Shown: positions 1 through 12,458 of the stretch, one piece after another
Position numbering within the stretch: the first letter of the stretch is position 1
Layout: every line of letters starts with the position of its first letter
From: Icerya purchasi
Taxonomy: Eukaryota > Arthropoda > Insecta > Hemiptera > Monophlebidae
Direction of reading: 5' to 3'
NCBI GenBank assembly: GCA_039619475.1
Contig: CM077116.1
Location: 22,657,443-22,721,442 of the forward strand
Length of the DNA stretch: 64,000 bases
Notes under the pieces: generated by a model
Database searches by the model: none
Told to the model about the DNA's origin: nothing
Seen by the model: the letters and a program-made list of their open reading frames with translations, nothing else
Program-made: the position numbers and the translations under genes

Positions 1-503
1 AAGTTTATAAGAAGCTAATTTACTCCTTTCTCATTTAAATAGATCTGTCTTACAAGATTTATTTAACGTCTAATATTTGCATTTGTAATCACACACGCTG
101 ATTTCAAGAAATTTACAAAGCTCAGGTCTCTCCAAAAGTTTTATTGAAATGCATAAAGGGAATTTTTTTTGAATGTAATGTACATTTTAAAACAAGAGAA
201 AATTTGCTTGCACATGTATCAGATCATCGCGTTAACCAGGAGAAACTGTAATTTTCGAATAGTAAGATAATTATATGTTGTATTATTCGATAAAATATAA
301 ATGAGAGTTTACAATAATACTGTGTGAGAGGGAAAGTTAAAAATAAAAATTTAATGGTCGAAAATATGCAAATTAACTATGTAAATATACGATCCGTAAG
401 AAAAAAAATAGGAAAAGATACTTATAATATCAATTAATTCAATAACAATGAAAATTACTGAAAAATATATAGCTACTTAACTTTTTATTTAAAACAAAAT
501 AAA
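1..503. other. AT-rich intronic DNA
   Basis: No gene or bounded repeat recognised. It lies downstream of exon C in the host gene's orientation. Confidence 0.5.
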
Positions 504-809
504 ATTATTGATAACGAATAATACGGGTTTCAAAGAGGTAATTCAATAGTAACGGCATTACTTGACTTCATTGAAAATGTAAAAAATAATATGGAAACAG
601 GAATTAAAGTACTTGTGATTTTCATTGATTTAACACATAATTTTGATACAGAAAATCATAATGAACTAATAAACAGATTAAGTGAAATAAGAATAAAAGG
701 ATGTATATTAAAATGGTTTATGAATTATTTGCAAAATAGAAAAACAGTAGTGAGGATAAAGAATTTACAAGATACAGAAATAAGAAATAAATATAGATGT
801 AAGAATTAG
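504..809 (+). pseudogene. Non-LTR retrotransposon RT fragment
   Basis: About 100 codons of a LINE reverse transcriptase palm. The frame reads YGFQRGNSIVTALLDFIE, then VLVIFIDLTHNFDTENH, then WFMNYLQNRKTVVRI. These correspond to the family blocks QxGFRxGxST, DLxxAFDTxNH and WFxxYLxxR of Jockey/CR1/RTE-type RTs. One in-frame TAA sits just before YGF and the frame ends at 809. The catalytic YADD block and all flanking domains are absent, so it is dead and truncated at both ends. The clade cannot be settled from this length. Confidence 0.72.
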
Positions 810-1087
810 GAATACAGTAAGGAAATATATCAGCTTTGTTAGAGCGTGCTTTGTGACGTCATAATTTTGATAAAAGTGTAACATGGTGACATTTTTTAAG
901 CATTAAAAACATAATATATTTAGTAATTAATAAAAATTATTTATGATGCGTGGACATAAATGGCTGGTACATGCTTGAAAATAGTATCCTTTTCAAACAT
1001 AAATAAACAGTTTTAAATAATTTTACTTTATTATTTACGTTATTTCATTTTTAAAAAATTCTGAAAATGATTTTTAAAATCAAGTTA

Positions 1088-1123
<36 letters not shown>

Positions 1124-1785
1124 CATTTAAGTTTATAAATTCATTTGATAAACGACATTGTAATCAACTATTTTGAACCGGTATATTTTGGCAGAAAAGT
1201 ATGAAATAATTATTTTTCAACCGTACTGGTATAAAATAGGAGTTTTTTTTTAAACAAATTTTAATATTCGTATAAAAAACCATTTAATTTATCATGTTAC
1301 ACTGCTTTTCCCTTTGTAATGGCAGTTTAAGGTTTTTTGTATGATACCCTTTTATCCGCTACTACATCGAATATAGTGGTAATGAAGTGCTTAATCTTTT
1401 TTTTATTGTTTTGTGTTTTATGAAGCAATAACTTAATCGTTTTTTTAGATATTAATTTTTGTGTGTTAAACTTGTGTATATAACTATCATGTATTTATTT
1501 TTAATTAATTTTATAAAAAATTTAGAAACCTTATCAATAAAATAAGAATTTCCCGTCGTAGTGTTTATATTCACATCCACTTTTCACGGTAACACGGAGG
1601 TAATTTTGTGCACTTTTTCACTATCCTATGAATATGTTCATGATAAGCAGTGGTTTGTTGCAAAATCGGGCATTACTCAATAAAAAAAAAAGTTAATTTA
1701 CTAAATTTTCTTTATGTGATAAGTTGTTATTAATGATTTACAGAAACAGAAAGTCGGAAGATAAATTAATATAATCAGTCGGCGT
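810..1785. other. AT-rich DNA with a (TA)n tract
   Basis: No gene seen. A TA microsatellite occupies about 1090-1122. Confidence 0.5.
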
Positions 1786-2238
1786 CAAAGGCGCACTCAG
1801 GATTTTTTTTTGTTCGGGGCTAGAATTTAGAAGATGAGTTAGGGAGTGGTAACTCGGTACCTCGACTAAAAGTACCTATCTATTTCCGTAGTTTGTAAAT
1901 TAAAATTAAAAAAATTTTAAAAAAATACAAAATTAACGAATATTATTTTTAGAAAAATTATAAAACTGACAAATTTTATTTTAAAAAACATAATAATAAT
2001 AATAGAAACGTAACATTACGTTTGTAATAAGCACAAATTAGGTAAGTATACGAATTTTATTTTAAAAAAAATAGCTAAAAGTATATAACATTATACTTGT
2101 AATATAAGTAAAAAGTAAATATGTATGTTTTAAAAAAAAAAAATAAGTAAAACAAAACATTACAAAACGAAATTAAGATTTCGAAGATTTTTTTGGGGGA
2201 GCAATGGCCCCGTGGCACCCCCCTTGAGTGCGCCAATG
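1786..2238. mobile_element. hAT-type MITE, family B copy 1
   Basis: A 453-bp non-coding element flanked by a perfect 8-bp target duplication, GTCGGCGT at 1778-1785 and 2239-2246. The left end reads CAAAGGCGCACTCAGG. The right end, reverse-complemented, reads CATTGGCGCACTCAAGG, so the terminal inverted repeats (TIRs) match at most positions. The 8-bp TSD and CA-starting TIR are the hAT superfamily signature. The interior is A/T-rich without ORFs. A second copy with its own duplication lies at 38479-38852. It would depend on a hAT transposase supplied elsewhere. Confidence 0.88.
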
Positions 2239-2246
2239 GTCGGCGT

Positions 2247-2862
2247 ACTGATATTTCTTCTTAATGCCTTTCAACTGCTCGAACATAATTGGTGATGTTT
2301 TCATTGTAATAAAAAATTATTAATATTTTGCGATTTATGTGCAGGTATGATTTGATTTTTAATTATATGTTATGATTGTTCATGCTATTAATTAATTGTG
2401 GTTTTCATGAAGTTACAGTTGAACCAGTCAGAATACATGCGAATAATTTTGTATAGTGTACGCTAGATAAATAAAAATCAGCTAGTATATTTTCAGGATC
2501 GGCTGAACGTGATTTTCAAGGGGAGTTTAAAGGTTAATGTTTAAAAAAGACTAAAAACAATTTTTTCCCCCTTCACATCTAGAACTGACTATATAGTCAT
2601 TTACTAGATTTTAATGTTAATAAAATCGTGAATTTCAAGATCTGCCCATCAGCCGATCCCAAATTTATTTATTGAATAATCGCGCTAGGTAAATAACGTG
2701 CCTTCTCTTTTCAACCTGTTGCAACTTGTTGGTTATTGTAGTAAATTCGTTGCAAAAACGTTTCCATGTCCTTTTAACTTCGACAAGTTATTTTTAACTG
2801 ACAGCTTTATTTCTTCTGTAACATATTTCACTTATAAATCTTGATGTAGTGTTTGGTTGGAC
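2247..2862. other. AT-rich intronic DNA
   Basis: No gene recognised. A short TCAGCTAGT at 2478-2486 resembles a Helitron 3' tip but lacks the GC hairpin. Confidence 0.45.
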
Positions 2863-2944
2863 CATGGGCGCCGGGAAGAGGGTGCAAGAAGGTGCACTTG
2901 CACCCCCCTGTCGGAAAGGAAAATACACAGAAAAAGATTAAGAG

Positions 2945-4190
2945 TTTTTTTTTTTTATTAAGTCATCGTTTGAATAAAAATTTAAGGCGCCTGGATTGCT
3001 GTCCAAATTTGCTTATTACCTTGTCGATAAATTCGGTGTCCTCCTATGCTTTTTTCCTGAGAACGCTGAGCATGCACAGGCCGCTTAGCGTTGGGTCTTT
3101 GGGTCTCCCATCGTTAACCGATTCGGAGTCTTGACACGTCGAAACGTACTAACTGTACGTTCAATGCTACATGTTGTTGCTAGAATAGTTAAACCAATTT
3201 TGATTGCCTCACATACCGCTGGGTAAAACGGAGTGGTTCAAGCAATCAAATCTCCGTATTGAACAATGGATTCATTTAAAGTCGCATCACTTGCTTCATT
3301 AGTCTTCAATATCTTGTACCACGTGGTAGCCTCGGCAATAAAATTATCTAGAAAACTTCCATAAAGATTCTGTATATCTTCTGCTACATCTAAAAATGAA
3401 GATTTATCTAATTTTGTGAGTGTAGCTGCATAAGTGAAAATGCGTTTTTGTGTGTTGAAGAAAATCAATTTCTCAGAGAAGAGATGATAGAATCTAAATA
3501 CAGGATAAAGATAGATATTCCGAAAAATTATTTTACAAATTCAGATGGTTGATTTGATCTCTGAGCCTGCCTTGCCGCTACTCGAGGACGCTTAAATTCA
3601 ACATCGAATTCTTCGAAAATTTTTTGACCTTTCTCGAAAATGACCAAAAACTATATGGAGGCATTATCACGGTAAGACTGAAGCACGTCCGTTAATTTAT
3701 TCACGTGATCCTGTATCGCCTTTATATTCATATTTACTTTTTGTAATTGGTTGCAAAGGGGTTCAAGTTTGGCAGAATAGGCAGCAATTACTAGGAGTGT
3801 CACAATGTATGTTGCAGTTGTTGCAGTCGTGTATATATGCTTTGGTTTTCCTTTTTTAAAAGTTCAGTGCGTTGTGCGAAAGTTTTTCTGAAACTTGTAC
3901 AATAGTTAGAAAGTTTTCAGAAAATTTTCTGATACTTTTGTACTTTGCTGTCCAATGCGTTTCAGAAAAGAGAGGTATATTTGGAATTTTAAATGTACTC
4001 TCTCTAAAAAAATTTGTGACGTCCTTTGTAGTCGCAACAGTATTTCTTAATTCACTGACATCGTTCAGATCATTGATGACAAAATTCAATGTATGGCTTG
4101 CACAATGGAAAAATAGAGATGAAGGATATTTGTCATTAATAATTTTCTGAACATCTTCGTATCTTACCATTAACTGAACGTACAGCAAAT
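2945..4190 (-). pseudogene. hAT transposase pseudogene, ZMYM1-like
   Basis: Several minus-strand segments belong to the hAT transposase family commonly annotated as zinc finger MYM-type protein 1-like. The best block (about 4188-3856) contains FFHCASHTLNFVINDL, the conserved CASHxLN region, then ETHWTAKYKSI, the downstream RW/HW helix region. Further segments lie near 3468-3238. A C-terminal part near 3130-2950 reads GRPKDPTLSGLCMLSV. The frame shifts between blocks and contains stops. The amino-terminal BED/TTF zinc finger and first catalytic Asp are not identifiable, and the inverted repeat at 4158-4463 interrupts that side. Inactive relic. Confidence 0.75.
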
Positions 4191-4463
4191 CTCAACAAAC
4201 ATTTTTGTAGGAAGCTGAATGCTCTACAAAAGAGATCTCTACAAAAATATGTATCGTTCATTTTATGAGTTTCATTAATTAGCGAGTTATAAAATTAAGA
4301 AGAAAAAAAAAATTTTCCTCGTTTCTTCAAATTTTGACCTTCAATATCTTTTAAATGGTTAGATTAGTGGAAAAAGTGTAAGAGATCTCTTTTGTAGAAC
4401 ATTCAATTTTCTATAAAAATATGCGTTGAGATTTTCTGTACGTTTAATTAATGGCAAGATATG
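4158..4463. repeat. Inverted repeat (foldback) inside the hAT element
   Basis: The segment around 4158-4239 pairs with 4382-4463. Both arms, read towards the loop, contain CCATTAAnT, AACGTACAG, AAATCTCAAC and end CTACAAAAGAGATCTC. Arms are about 80 nt with scattered mismatches, and the loop is about 142 nt. It may be a small foldback MITE that entered the hAT element. The outer boundary is uncertain because similarity fades into the transposase reading frame. Confidence 0.7.
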
Positions 4464-4706
4464 AATTTTTTCATATGGGATTGAGGTAAAAATGGAAAAC
4501 TTTGATGAGGAGGACCTTCCTATTAATATTAAGAGCTCATATTTGGAGATCATTTTCTAGAGGTGCATAACAACCAATTTTTCGGTATCGGAAGTAAAAA
4601 AAAATTGTCCGATTGTTTTGACCTACCCTAGTGTAGATGCAGATGCACTTCCCTGAATGTAATCCTGGCAGCGCCCATGGATTGAACACATACCATGGTG
4701 CTCCTA

Positions 4707-5112
4707 CTAATGATCGTAGCACCTTATTTTGATATTTTGATAGCGTTGTATTCTGTTCACACTACTTTTGGAAGTGCATCCCTCTAATTCAGCTACATAC
4801 AACCATATCGGTTTTAGTACCGTGTGGTATAGCAATATTTTATTTGCAAAATGTAATTGGGAACGTGGTCCAAGCGACCAATAAAGTTGTCTCGTTTTTA
4901 GATTAAGTTCCGTTATTTCTGTCTTGATATGATGAAGCCATGAAGTGCACTCCAAGATATTTTACGGATAAATATGTTTGTATTTGCTTATTTACAGATA
5001 TATGATATTTGTTGCGTACGATTTTTCTTTTTGTAAAAATAATGTGGTTACTTTTATTTTCATTTATTACTATTTTCCGTTCATTCAGCCGATCAATGAT
5101 TTTATTTAGCAC
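4707..5112 (-). pseudogene. Non-LTR retrotransposon RT thumb/C-terminal fragment
   Basis: Two overlapping minus-strand frames make one degraded LINE fragment. The first (5112-4940) reads LNERKIVINENKSNHIIFTK, followed after a gap by VKYLGVHF, the block after the RT palm where KTExxxFxx and YLGxxxD occur. After a frameshift near 4950 the second (4940-4707) has HHIKTEITELNLKTRQLYW, then LLYHTVLKPIWLY, matching the LLYKxxIRPxxxYG helix region of Jockey-like elements. No catalytic core or endonuclease remains. Confidence 0.75.
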
Positions 5113-5857
5113 ACCTTGTATAAATTTTTTGTGGACTTTTCTGGGTTCTTGTGCGTTGCCCGATTCTGACCAAAATTTTTGTACGCAAATAAATAATTAT
5201 CATTTATGACGACGTAGTCGCATAAAATTTAACTTCGAACAGCTTTTTTAGATGAATTTAATAAAATCAAAATGTCTCTCGACTATTTTTTATAAAAAAA
5301 TTAATTTTTTACAAATCGAATAGATATAATATTCTTTGTTCTGGCGATGTTGTCACCGTGACATATTAAATATTTATTGTAAGTTTAACGAAATTGATGA
5401 AAATCTCTGATACATGTTATTACAAAAAATATTAGAAAAAGACCAATACTAATCTCATTTGAATAAAAAATCAAAAATTACAAATTTCTTCAAAAATAAA
5501 AAAATTAAACTGCTACCGTTTTTAATTAGTAATATTTTCCTCTTTTTTATTTTTACATTATTTAGATTTTATTTTTTTCTTCATCGTCGTATATTTTGAA
5601 GAAAAAATTTCGTATTTCTGAGTCTGAATTTACTAATAAATTTTGTATAGCTTCGATTATTGTTTAATCAGTAAAAAGTTATATTTTAAGGAAATTTTAT
5701 AACAAGGTGACTGTTTAGTAACAGTAAATTTTGGACATTACAAATTATAATGCTTTATTTGATATCGAATATAACAATCCGGTGGTTATAATGACCAGAT
5801 TATTCACTCCTTTCGAAGTTGTCATTGTAACCGATTTTCACTGTATACATGTAAAAC
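5113..5857. other. AT-rich intronic DNA
   Basis: No gene or bounded repeat recognised. Confidence 0.5.
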
Positions 5858-6062
5858 TCGGCCCTTCGTGCCTTAACTCCGCCTAGAGACACCCCCGAAC
5901 CCGCAGCTCTGTTTCTTTTATACTTCGTATAGAACAAGGAAACTTGACAACGTCATTCATTCCGACTGCGCGACAAAAAGAAATTTTATTTAATGTCACA
6001 TTTTGCGCAAATTTTTGTGACGAGAAAAGTAGTTGGGTTCGGGCTAAGAATGACGCCATTAA
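5858..6062 (+). repeat. Dispersed repeat family E, copy 1
   Basis: This stretch shares an ordered series of blocks with 30395-30605 read on the opposite strand. The blocks include CAGCTCT, TACTTCGTATAGAAC, a TTGACAA core and TCGGGCTAAGAATG near the far end. It is non-coding. Ends and class (SINE-like or MITE) could not be determined, and no target duplication was found. Confidence 0.6.
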
Positions 6063-6926
6063 TATGTATATATAGATATGTGTATGTATGTATACATACG
6101 TTTTTGTTTTTTTTTTCATTCGTTCTTATGTTAGAGATTAATATTGCCAAATTAAGCATACTGATGACCAGGCATCCCATTAGAATAAACGTCAACAAGC
6201 TAACGAACCGATTTATTTTTGTCTTCAAGACTTCAGTTCAGTTATTTTATGGTGTCTAAAAATTCAGAATATTTTCTATTTAAATTAAGCAAACCTTTAT
6301 CAAAGTTTACGAACGTAAGAAATATTTTATTAATTTAAAGAGATTGCTAACTGTCAGAAACGACACGAATTTGTCAGTATTTGTATTCTTTTTTCTTCTT
6401 GTAAAAGTACATATTATTCGAATAGACTTTTAACTGTTCGTCGCAGCTCTCTTTTGTTTTTTTTTTGAATTAATATTTTTATTCAGAGCTTATCATGGTG
6501 AAATCAAGCCAGTTACTTTTCGTGTAATCATTGATATCGAAATGTATTTTTCCGGCTGCTATGCCGCATTAAAACGAAAATTTTTTTCAAGTAAGCCAGT
6601 TATTTCTGAATTATATTATAGTCTATTATTAAAAATTAGAATTTATTTTGTAATGATTTATATTGCTGAAAAAGTTACTAGCTATGTTACTCATTTCATT
6701 GTTCGTTATTAAGTAAGATTTTTATTTTGTAATTTACTTATTAACGAAAACGCGAGTTTATCTTGAATTAAATTTTTCGTTTTTATTTGAAATCATTACT
6801 AAAACCGTTTAAACTTTTATGTTAATTAACGTGAAGCGGGTAAAGAAATTTTCAAATATCTACACACTGTAATATCGAAATGGTTTTTTTAGATTGAAAA
6901 GTAAAAAAGTTTAATGAAAACATAGG
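6063..6926. other. AT-rich intronic DNA
   Basis: No gene seen. It contains a short TATA/GTAT-rich simple stretch near 6063-6100. Confidence 0.5.
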
Positions 6927-6934
6927 GCCTGCTA

Positions 6935-7243
6935 CGAGGGCGTCGCCAGCCGATGAACCCGGGCGGGAGGGCAAGATGATAGAAAGAGGATATGAGTTAT
7001 AGGAAAAATAAAATTTATAATTTATAAATGCTTAACATTTTATTAAATAAGAATAAAATCTTAATTAAAACATAATTTTCGTGGGTTTCTTGCAAATTTT
7101 TATAATAAAATTATAAAAGTCTTCCAAATTGTCCATGATTACGCGCTTATAAATACTCATCATGGCCAGTTGATTAAATTGTTTCAAGGCTCCAGGGGGG
7201 GGGGCAGCTGCCCCCGTCCCTCTGCCCCCTGGCGACGCCCATT
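6935..7243 (-). mobile_element. hAT-type MITE, family A copy 1
   Basis: About 309 bp with TIRs: left CGAGGGCGTCGCCAGCC and reverse-complemented right AATGGGCGTCGCCAGG. It is flanked by the 8-bp duplication GCCTGCTA (6927-6934 and 7244-7251). It is non-coding. The interior (ATCATGGACAATTTGGAAGA read on the minus strand) recurs at 41935-42220 and 49375-49659, establishing a three-copy family. Short apparent ORFs inside are artefacts of the repeat. Confidence 0.85.
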
Positions 7244-7251
7244 GCCTGCTA

Positions 7252-10200
7252 AAAAGCATTAATCGGTCCGTTTAGTCTGTCGTCTATTTTAAAGGAATTA
7301 AAGGTAAGACATCGAAGTAATAAAATTGTGTTTAGAAATTGCTTTTTTTCCCTTTCAATCACATATAAATTACAATGTTTTCGTAAGAGATAAATTGAAA
7401 GTACGAAGGAATTCCTTTTTTTCAAGTTTAGAATTTTTTAAAGAAATATAACATCGTAAAATATAACATTAAACGTTCCCTTAATTTTAAGAAAGTTGCT
7501 AACGAATAAATTTTGAAAAAATAATATATATTCTTCGCTATACTTCATAAAACTAAAAAACAAACGGTTTTCAACACTGTTTTCTATAGACCAATCGAAA
7601 AGTTGCATTTGCGCTAGACCAAAACCGCAATATGTATAATAAATAAAATATGCGGCACTGCGTCTTATAAAGAAGCGAAGTTTACTCAGACTTTTGTCTT
7701 GAATTTTCCGATGTGTGAGTTGAGATTTAATATCGTAATGAATTATAATATTACGTACACGTATATTTTTTTTTTTTTTTTTTCGTTATTATCAATCGGT
7801 ATTAATATATAAAAACAACAAACAAATAAAAATAAATTATTAACAAATGTAGTATTAATCGGAAAAAAAATTACAAATTAAAAAAAAAGAAATATATATA
7901 TATATATATATACAGATTCCGATGGAAAGAAAGCTTTTTAGTCGCGAACGCGAGCCGCTGTGGTTTAGAGATGAAAATTAATACTTTCCATCTTTCGGAC
8001 ACAAAGCATAGTTTTGAATGTGGTTTCTGTTTAGTAGTAATGAGAACCTGTGATAATTGGAAAAACAAATTTGAATTATAATATATTCCAGTGGATATGA
8101 ATTTTCAGTATAATACTGTGATATTAATAGCATTATCTGTTGAAGACATTCTAAAGATGATCGTGTATGTGTGTGTGTGTGAATTTTATGAACTGTAGCA
8201 AGCGTTTTACCGATTGAAATAACATAAATCTACCAGTTTGACTTACATTTGATGCAACAAAATCTCGTGTAAATCAAAACCTGTCTTCCCCTAAATTAAA
8301 CTTTGTATCGTGAAATAGTTTCGACTGTTTGGTATAAGTTGGGATTTTATTTTAAATTTTTCGAAGAACAAATTTCGTTTATGTTATTTTGAATTACTTT
8401 ATTCGATTTTTCGTAGTTGTTCCTGATTTAGTATCGATTCGAATTTAAATTATTTTGTTTTTGTCATATTACGTTGAATTTAGGTTCAAATGATACGTTG
8501 TTTTAGGGTTCTGATTTTACAAGCTGTGCTTGTTTTTCGCATAGATTTTATCGAGTTTTTATAAAATTCTTTTAAATTTGGTTATATTTTTAATTGTATT
8601 TATCACTGCTTTTTGTTTTCTTTTCCACCGAATACTGAATTGATTACTAAAGGCGCGCGGGCCTTACTATAGTAATCGATCGACATAATGAGAATAATCG
8701 GACTGTACATTTATAAAAGAAATTCGAAAAAAATGAATTCAATTTTTTTTCTTTTTTATTAAATATAATATATAAAATTTCTCAAACTAAATGAAGAATG
8801 CTTGATCCGATCTTGCTAAAATTCTAGAATATTTGATTTATCGAAGCCGGGGTTAAATAGGTCTGCTGACAATTCCTGAAAATTGAATAAATAAACTTTA
8901 AAGTGTAAAATGTAAAAATTCCGAAAAGTGCTTCAGTTTCTCTGAAACCAATTTTAAAGTGATTTTTAGCTATTATAACACGGATTTCAAAATAACGGAC
9001 CTTCTATTATAGTTGCCTATACGGGCAAAAGGAACATCAATATATTACGTGTTTATTGATCTTCTAGTATATAAAATTCGGCAATAGCTCAAAGGAGGGG
9101 CCCATGGGATATTACAATTTTCCGAATTTTTGTATTACCTTTGGTTTTTGATTTTACTTTTGAGACAGATCTATGAGTGTATACTTACTTCGTGTTCTTT
9201 GTTTTATTAATTACTATTTTATTGATATTTGTAACCATTTGTTTAATAGTAATATTTACGGCTTAAACAAGATTTTCTCAGCTATTTTATATAGTCTATT
9301 AAAATCCAAAATTATGATTTTTCTGCGTTCTATATGAACCAGTTTCATGTTGTTGTTTGGCTAATAATGCAGTAGAATTATTTTTTTGCACGTACATCTC
9401 ATTATTTAGCGACACATTATCGGACAATATGCGAGACTATTTTACCATTAAACTTGCAAGTCGATTTATCGCGTATATACGTATCGTATGCTGCGTGTGC
9501 CTGTGTTTTTCATATAGTTTTCATCTTCGAATATCAAGAATTACCAGAATTCCTATGTATGATCCGAAAACGGAATCTTTACATGCATAGAGCTCTTTAA
9601 TTTAGCGCCGCAGCGTAAACGACTAGGTACTTGAATCTTATTTGCACGTATAAAACATTGTAGTTCGGCTCCGTTACGAGGGCTGCAGCCGAGAAGTAAG
9701 GAATTTTGTAACTTTTCGCGAAACTAAACATTTATTTAATTCGGGTAATTTTACGAAAGTTAATGTTCTTGTAATCTAGTTGTGTGTAAACAGGTGTTCT
9801 CCTGGTAGTTGTTCTTTCGTCGTTGCAGTCGAATATTTTGCTAGAGTCACAATCAAACCTCCGCACAAAGTACTTTTTATCTAGTGCTGACGCTTTGTAA
9901 ATTATGTTCATATATATATGTATGTATACCTTTTTTTTTCTTACATTTTTTTAAATTAGAGATGTTGTTTTTGTTGATAAATTGTACATATAATGACTCA
10001 AATCTCGCAAAGTTGATTTTTTTTCATTCCACCGCCTTCGGTCTATCTAGAGACACTCCGCAATGATAAATTTTTTTAAAATTTTATTTCGGTTAAAAAA
10101 AGGTTAACGCTCGTCGAAGAGAAATTGAAATTTCATCATTAATAACATTGGTATAGTTGCGAGGTGTGGGATTTTTGAAGTTTTTTTTTCATATCATCAT

Positions 10201-12120
10201 TTCTAATAACCGGCAGCATCATCGCTTAGTTCCGGTCAATTCTGACCGTTATAACCTGCAAATACTCTCCAAATTGTCCAGTGCTGTGGTGACTAGCTTT
10301 TGAAAATTTTTATTTTATTTTTTTTTTATTTTATATTTTGCACAACATTTGTGAATAAAAAGTTATATCTTCTTCACAGTCACAGCTGCTATACCAATTT
10401 TTGCAAGACTGAATCCGAAACTACTGTTTTAAATGATTTCTCTTTTTAATGCGTATTTACTTTCTCAGATTCTCCTATTTCTTGTTGTTTCCGTACTTTG
10501 AAAGTATTTTTATTTTGTTTAGCCATTTAAACAGCCAGAAAACTATACGGTTTATTTACATCATCTATCATTACGTGTCTTATTTATTTTAAAATTTTCA
10601 AAGTTTATCGTTTTTTATTAGCAATTCGATAGATATAGCTGATGACGAGGCATTGTTTGAAATTGTTCTGATTGTATTCTTCTGTTGTTCACTTGTGGTC
10701 TCGGATATTAATAAAATAGACTTCAGCCCTACAAGACTTTAAACTCTCAGTGGAAAAATTATATACATGGATTGTTTTTTATGTTGCATTTATATCCTAT
10801 TGAACTCGGTTTTTCTATCTGAGATATATTCTTGATTATTTTTTCGATTAATTTAGTTTATATCTTCTTTAAACTAGTTTAAATATTTTCATATAATATA
10901 TGTATTTAAAAATATAATTTCTAGTAGGACATTCTAAAGTTCTCAAAACGCACAGTTGTATGTACCTATATAGTTTTATATCTAATTCGTAAATTTTTAA
11001 ATTTGAAACTTATTGTACTGTTTAACTTTGTCTTTATTCATAATAAAGCAGGAGGGAATAAATGTAATTAAAAGAGAAGAAAAAAATTGTGTATATAACA
11101 CACGTTTTAGTAGTTTTGTCGCTCTTTTTGTATGTAGCTGATATACTGTCATATATTTTATATAAATATTTAGGTGGAGCTTCCCGTATCATTTTGTATA
11201 AAGATTTATCTATATTGCCTACACTTTTTACGATTTAAAATGAATTCTCACACCTTACCATTTCTAATTGTAGTCTCGATTTAAGTCTTAAAAATAATTT
11301 TAATATTACGAAATCATCGGGATTCAATTTTTATTTTATCATGAAGTTACGCTGCACTTTGTGCGATATCGCAGTACCTTACGCGAACTACATTACGTGG
11401 TAATTACTGTATAATCTCACACAGTATCTTAATTAATTAATGAAAATGAAATTATAGCCAATACTTCTAGTCCTTCGACTAGTAGACAGAGCTGATTGTA
11501 ATTTTACCGGTATTATTCGGTCTATAGCGTATTTTTAAATTTGTGTATTCTAAACGCAATGATTAATATTTCTGTAACTGTACAATTGCATCGCCCGGTA
11601 CACTAGCGTGTTATTTTATTTTTGATAACGAAGAAGTGAAATTTTTTTGTAACATCCATCAAGTATTAGGAAAAATTAATATTCGCGTATTTACTTTCCA
11701 CATTATTATATGATTATTTTCAAATATTATAACGGTTTTCATTAATTATATTTATTTTTCTAAATACACCCCTCGGTATACTAAAATTTATGCGGTCAGC
11801 AGAAGAAATTGAAAAAGTCGGGATATGTTAAAATATACGGATGATTTTAGAGTAGAGACGATTATTTAAAAATGGCCCTTCTCAGAAGTAAATTTAATGT
11901 TACCCCACGATAAACGACTGCAGCCCAGTAATCATTCGTATTTCTTTTAGAAACTCGTTATGAACTTCCAGACGGCCTGTAGTATTTTTAGAATGGGTTA
12001 TGTTGTTTTAATTAATTACGTATAATGTCATTCTGAAGTGATTTGCAAACGTTATAGCCGCCATTCGTGCATCGCGTTACCATTATTTTCCTGAATACGA
12101 ATATTACATGATATACTTAC
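7252..12120. other. Intronic DNA, no gene recognised
   Basis: About 4.9 kb of AT-rich sequence downstream of exon C. It holds poly-T (about 7769-7783), a TA tract (about 7893-7912) and a short TG tract near 8167-8181. I found no coding region, TIR pair or RNA gene that I can defend. Confidence 0.5.
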
Positions 12121-12363
12121 TGAATGGTCTGATCGGATGATGTCCCCATAAGTAGGTACGTTTCACGGGTGAAAGATAACTGTTACGCAGGTAGAATGGC
12201 GATGACTTGTAAGTACTGTACGGTTCGTACGGTTTAAATTCTGGATAGTCCCACCACCACGGATCTCTGACATATCGTGAAATCGGAGCGTAAGTTCGTG
12301 GTTCAAAGAATTCCGTTAATCGTTTTCTCGGCGTCACTGTTCTGCTGCTAGTAATGGGCGTAC
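12121..12363 (-). CDS. Internal exon C of the same Tyr/Pro-rich host protein
   Basis: The acceptor AACCAAACACAG precedes base 12363 and a consensus donor GTAAGTATAT follows base 12121, read on the minus strand. The 243-base exon is again phase 1-1 and encodes about 81 residues. It starts TPITSSRTVTPRKRLTEFF, then has a very aromatic block (RDPWWWDYPEFKPYEPY) and ends GHHPIRPF before the split codon. The WWWDYPEF block resembles DVDYPTW of exon A, a shared DYP[TE][WF] motif that may mark a repeated module. The gene continues below base 12104 outside the window, because the donor is strong and no stop is reached. The exon could be constitutive or alternative; the symmetric phase allows clean skipping. 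Confidence 0.77.
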
Positions 12364-12458
12364 CTGTGTTTGGTTTATAAAAGTCGTTAAATTCGTTATT
12401 TTAAAATTTTAAACTTGCTGCAACGTTTTATTGCGGCGAATATCAAATGATGTATATT

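Larger units (their letters stand above)
2863..4679 (-). mobile_element. hAT element (ZMYM1-like), about 1.8 kb, degraded
   Basis: The left terminus is CATGGGCGCCGGGAAGAGGG and the reverse-complemented right terminus is CATGGGCGCTGCCAGGATTA, giving imperfect terminal inverted repeats. The flanks are GGTTGGAC (2855-2862) and GATTGAAC (4680-4687), an 8-bp duplication with two G-to-A differences. It carries the remains of a minus-strand transposase (separate entry) and an inverted repeat at 4158-4463. The TIR resembles those of the short family A MITEs in this window (CATGGGCGTCGGCAG, CAATGGGCGTCGCCAG), so an element of this type could have mobilised them. The transposase is broken, so it is not autonomous now. 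Confidence 0.82.

Noticed and set aside
2478..2486. Third Helitron 3' end (TCAGCTAGT)
   Set aside because: No GC hairpin or subterminal similarity to the two confirmed Helitron ends.
7871..8068. Minus-strand ORF ending in YIYIYIY
   Set aside because: The tail is a translated TA microsatellite; no coding support.
9357..9590. 77-codon plus-strand ORF with a Cys-rich hydrophobic segment
   Set aside because: No family motif, no neighbouring exons, and a composition expected of translated AT-rich DNA.
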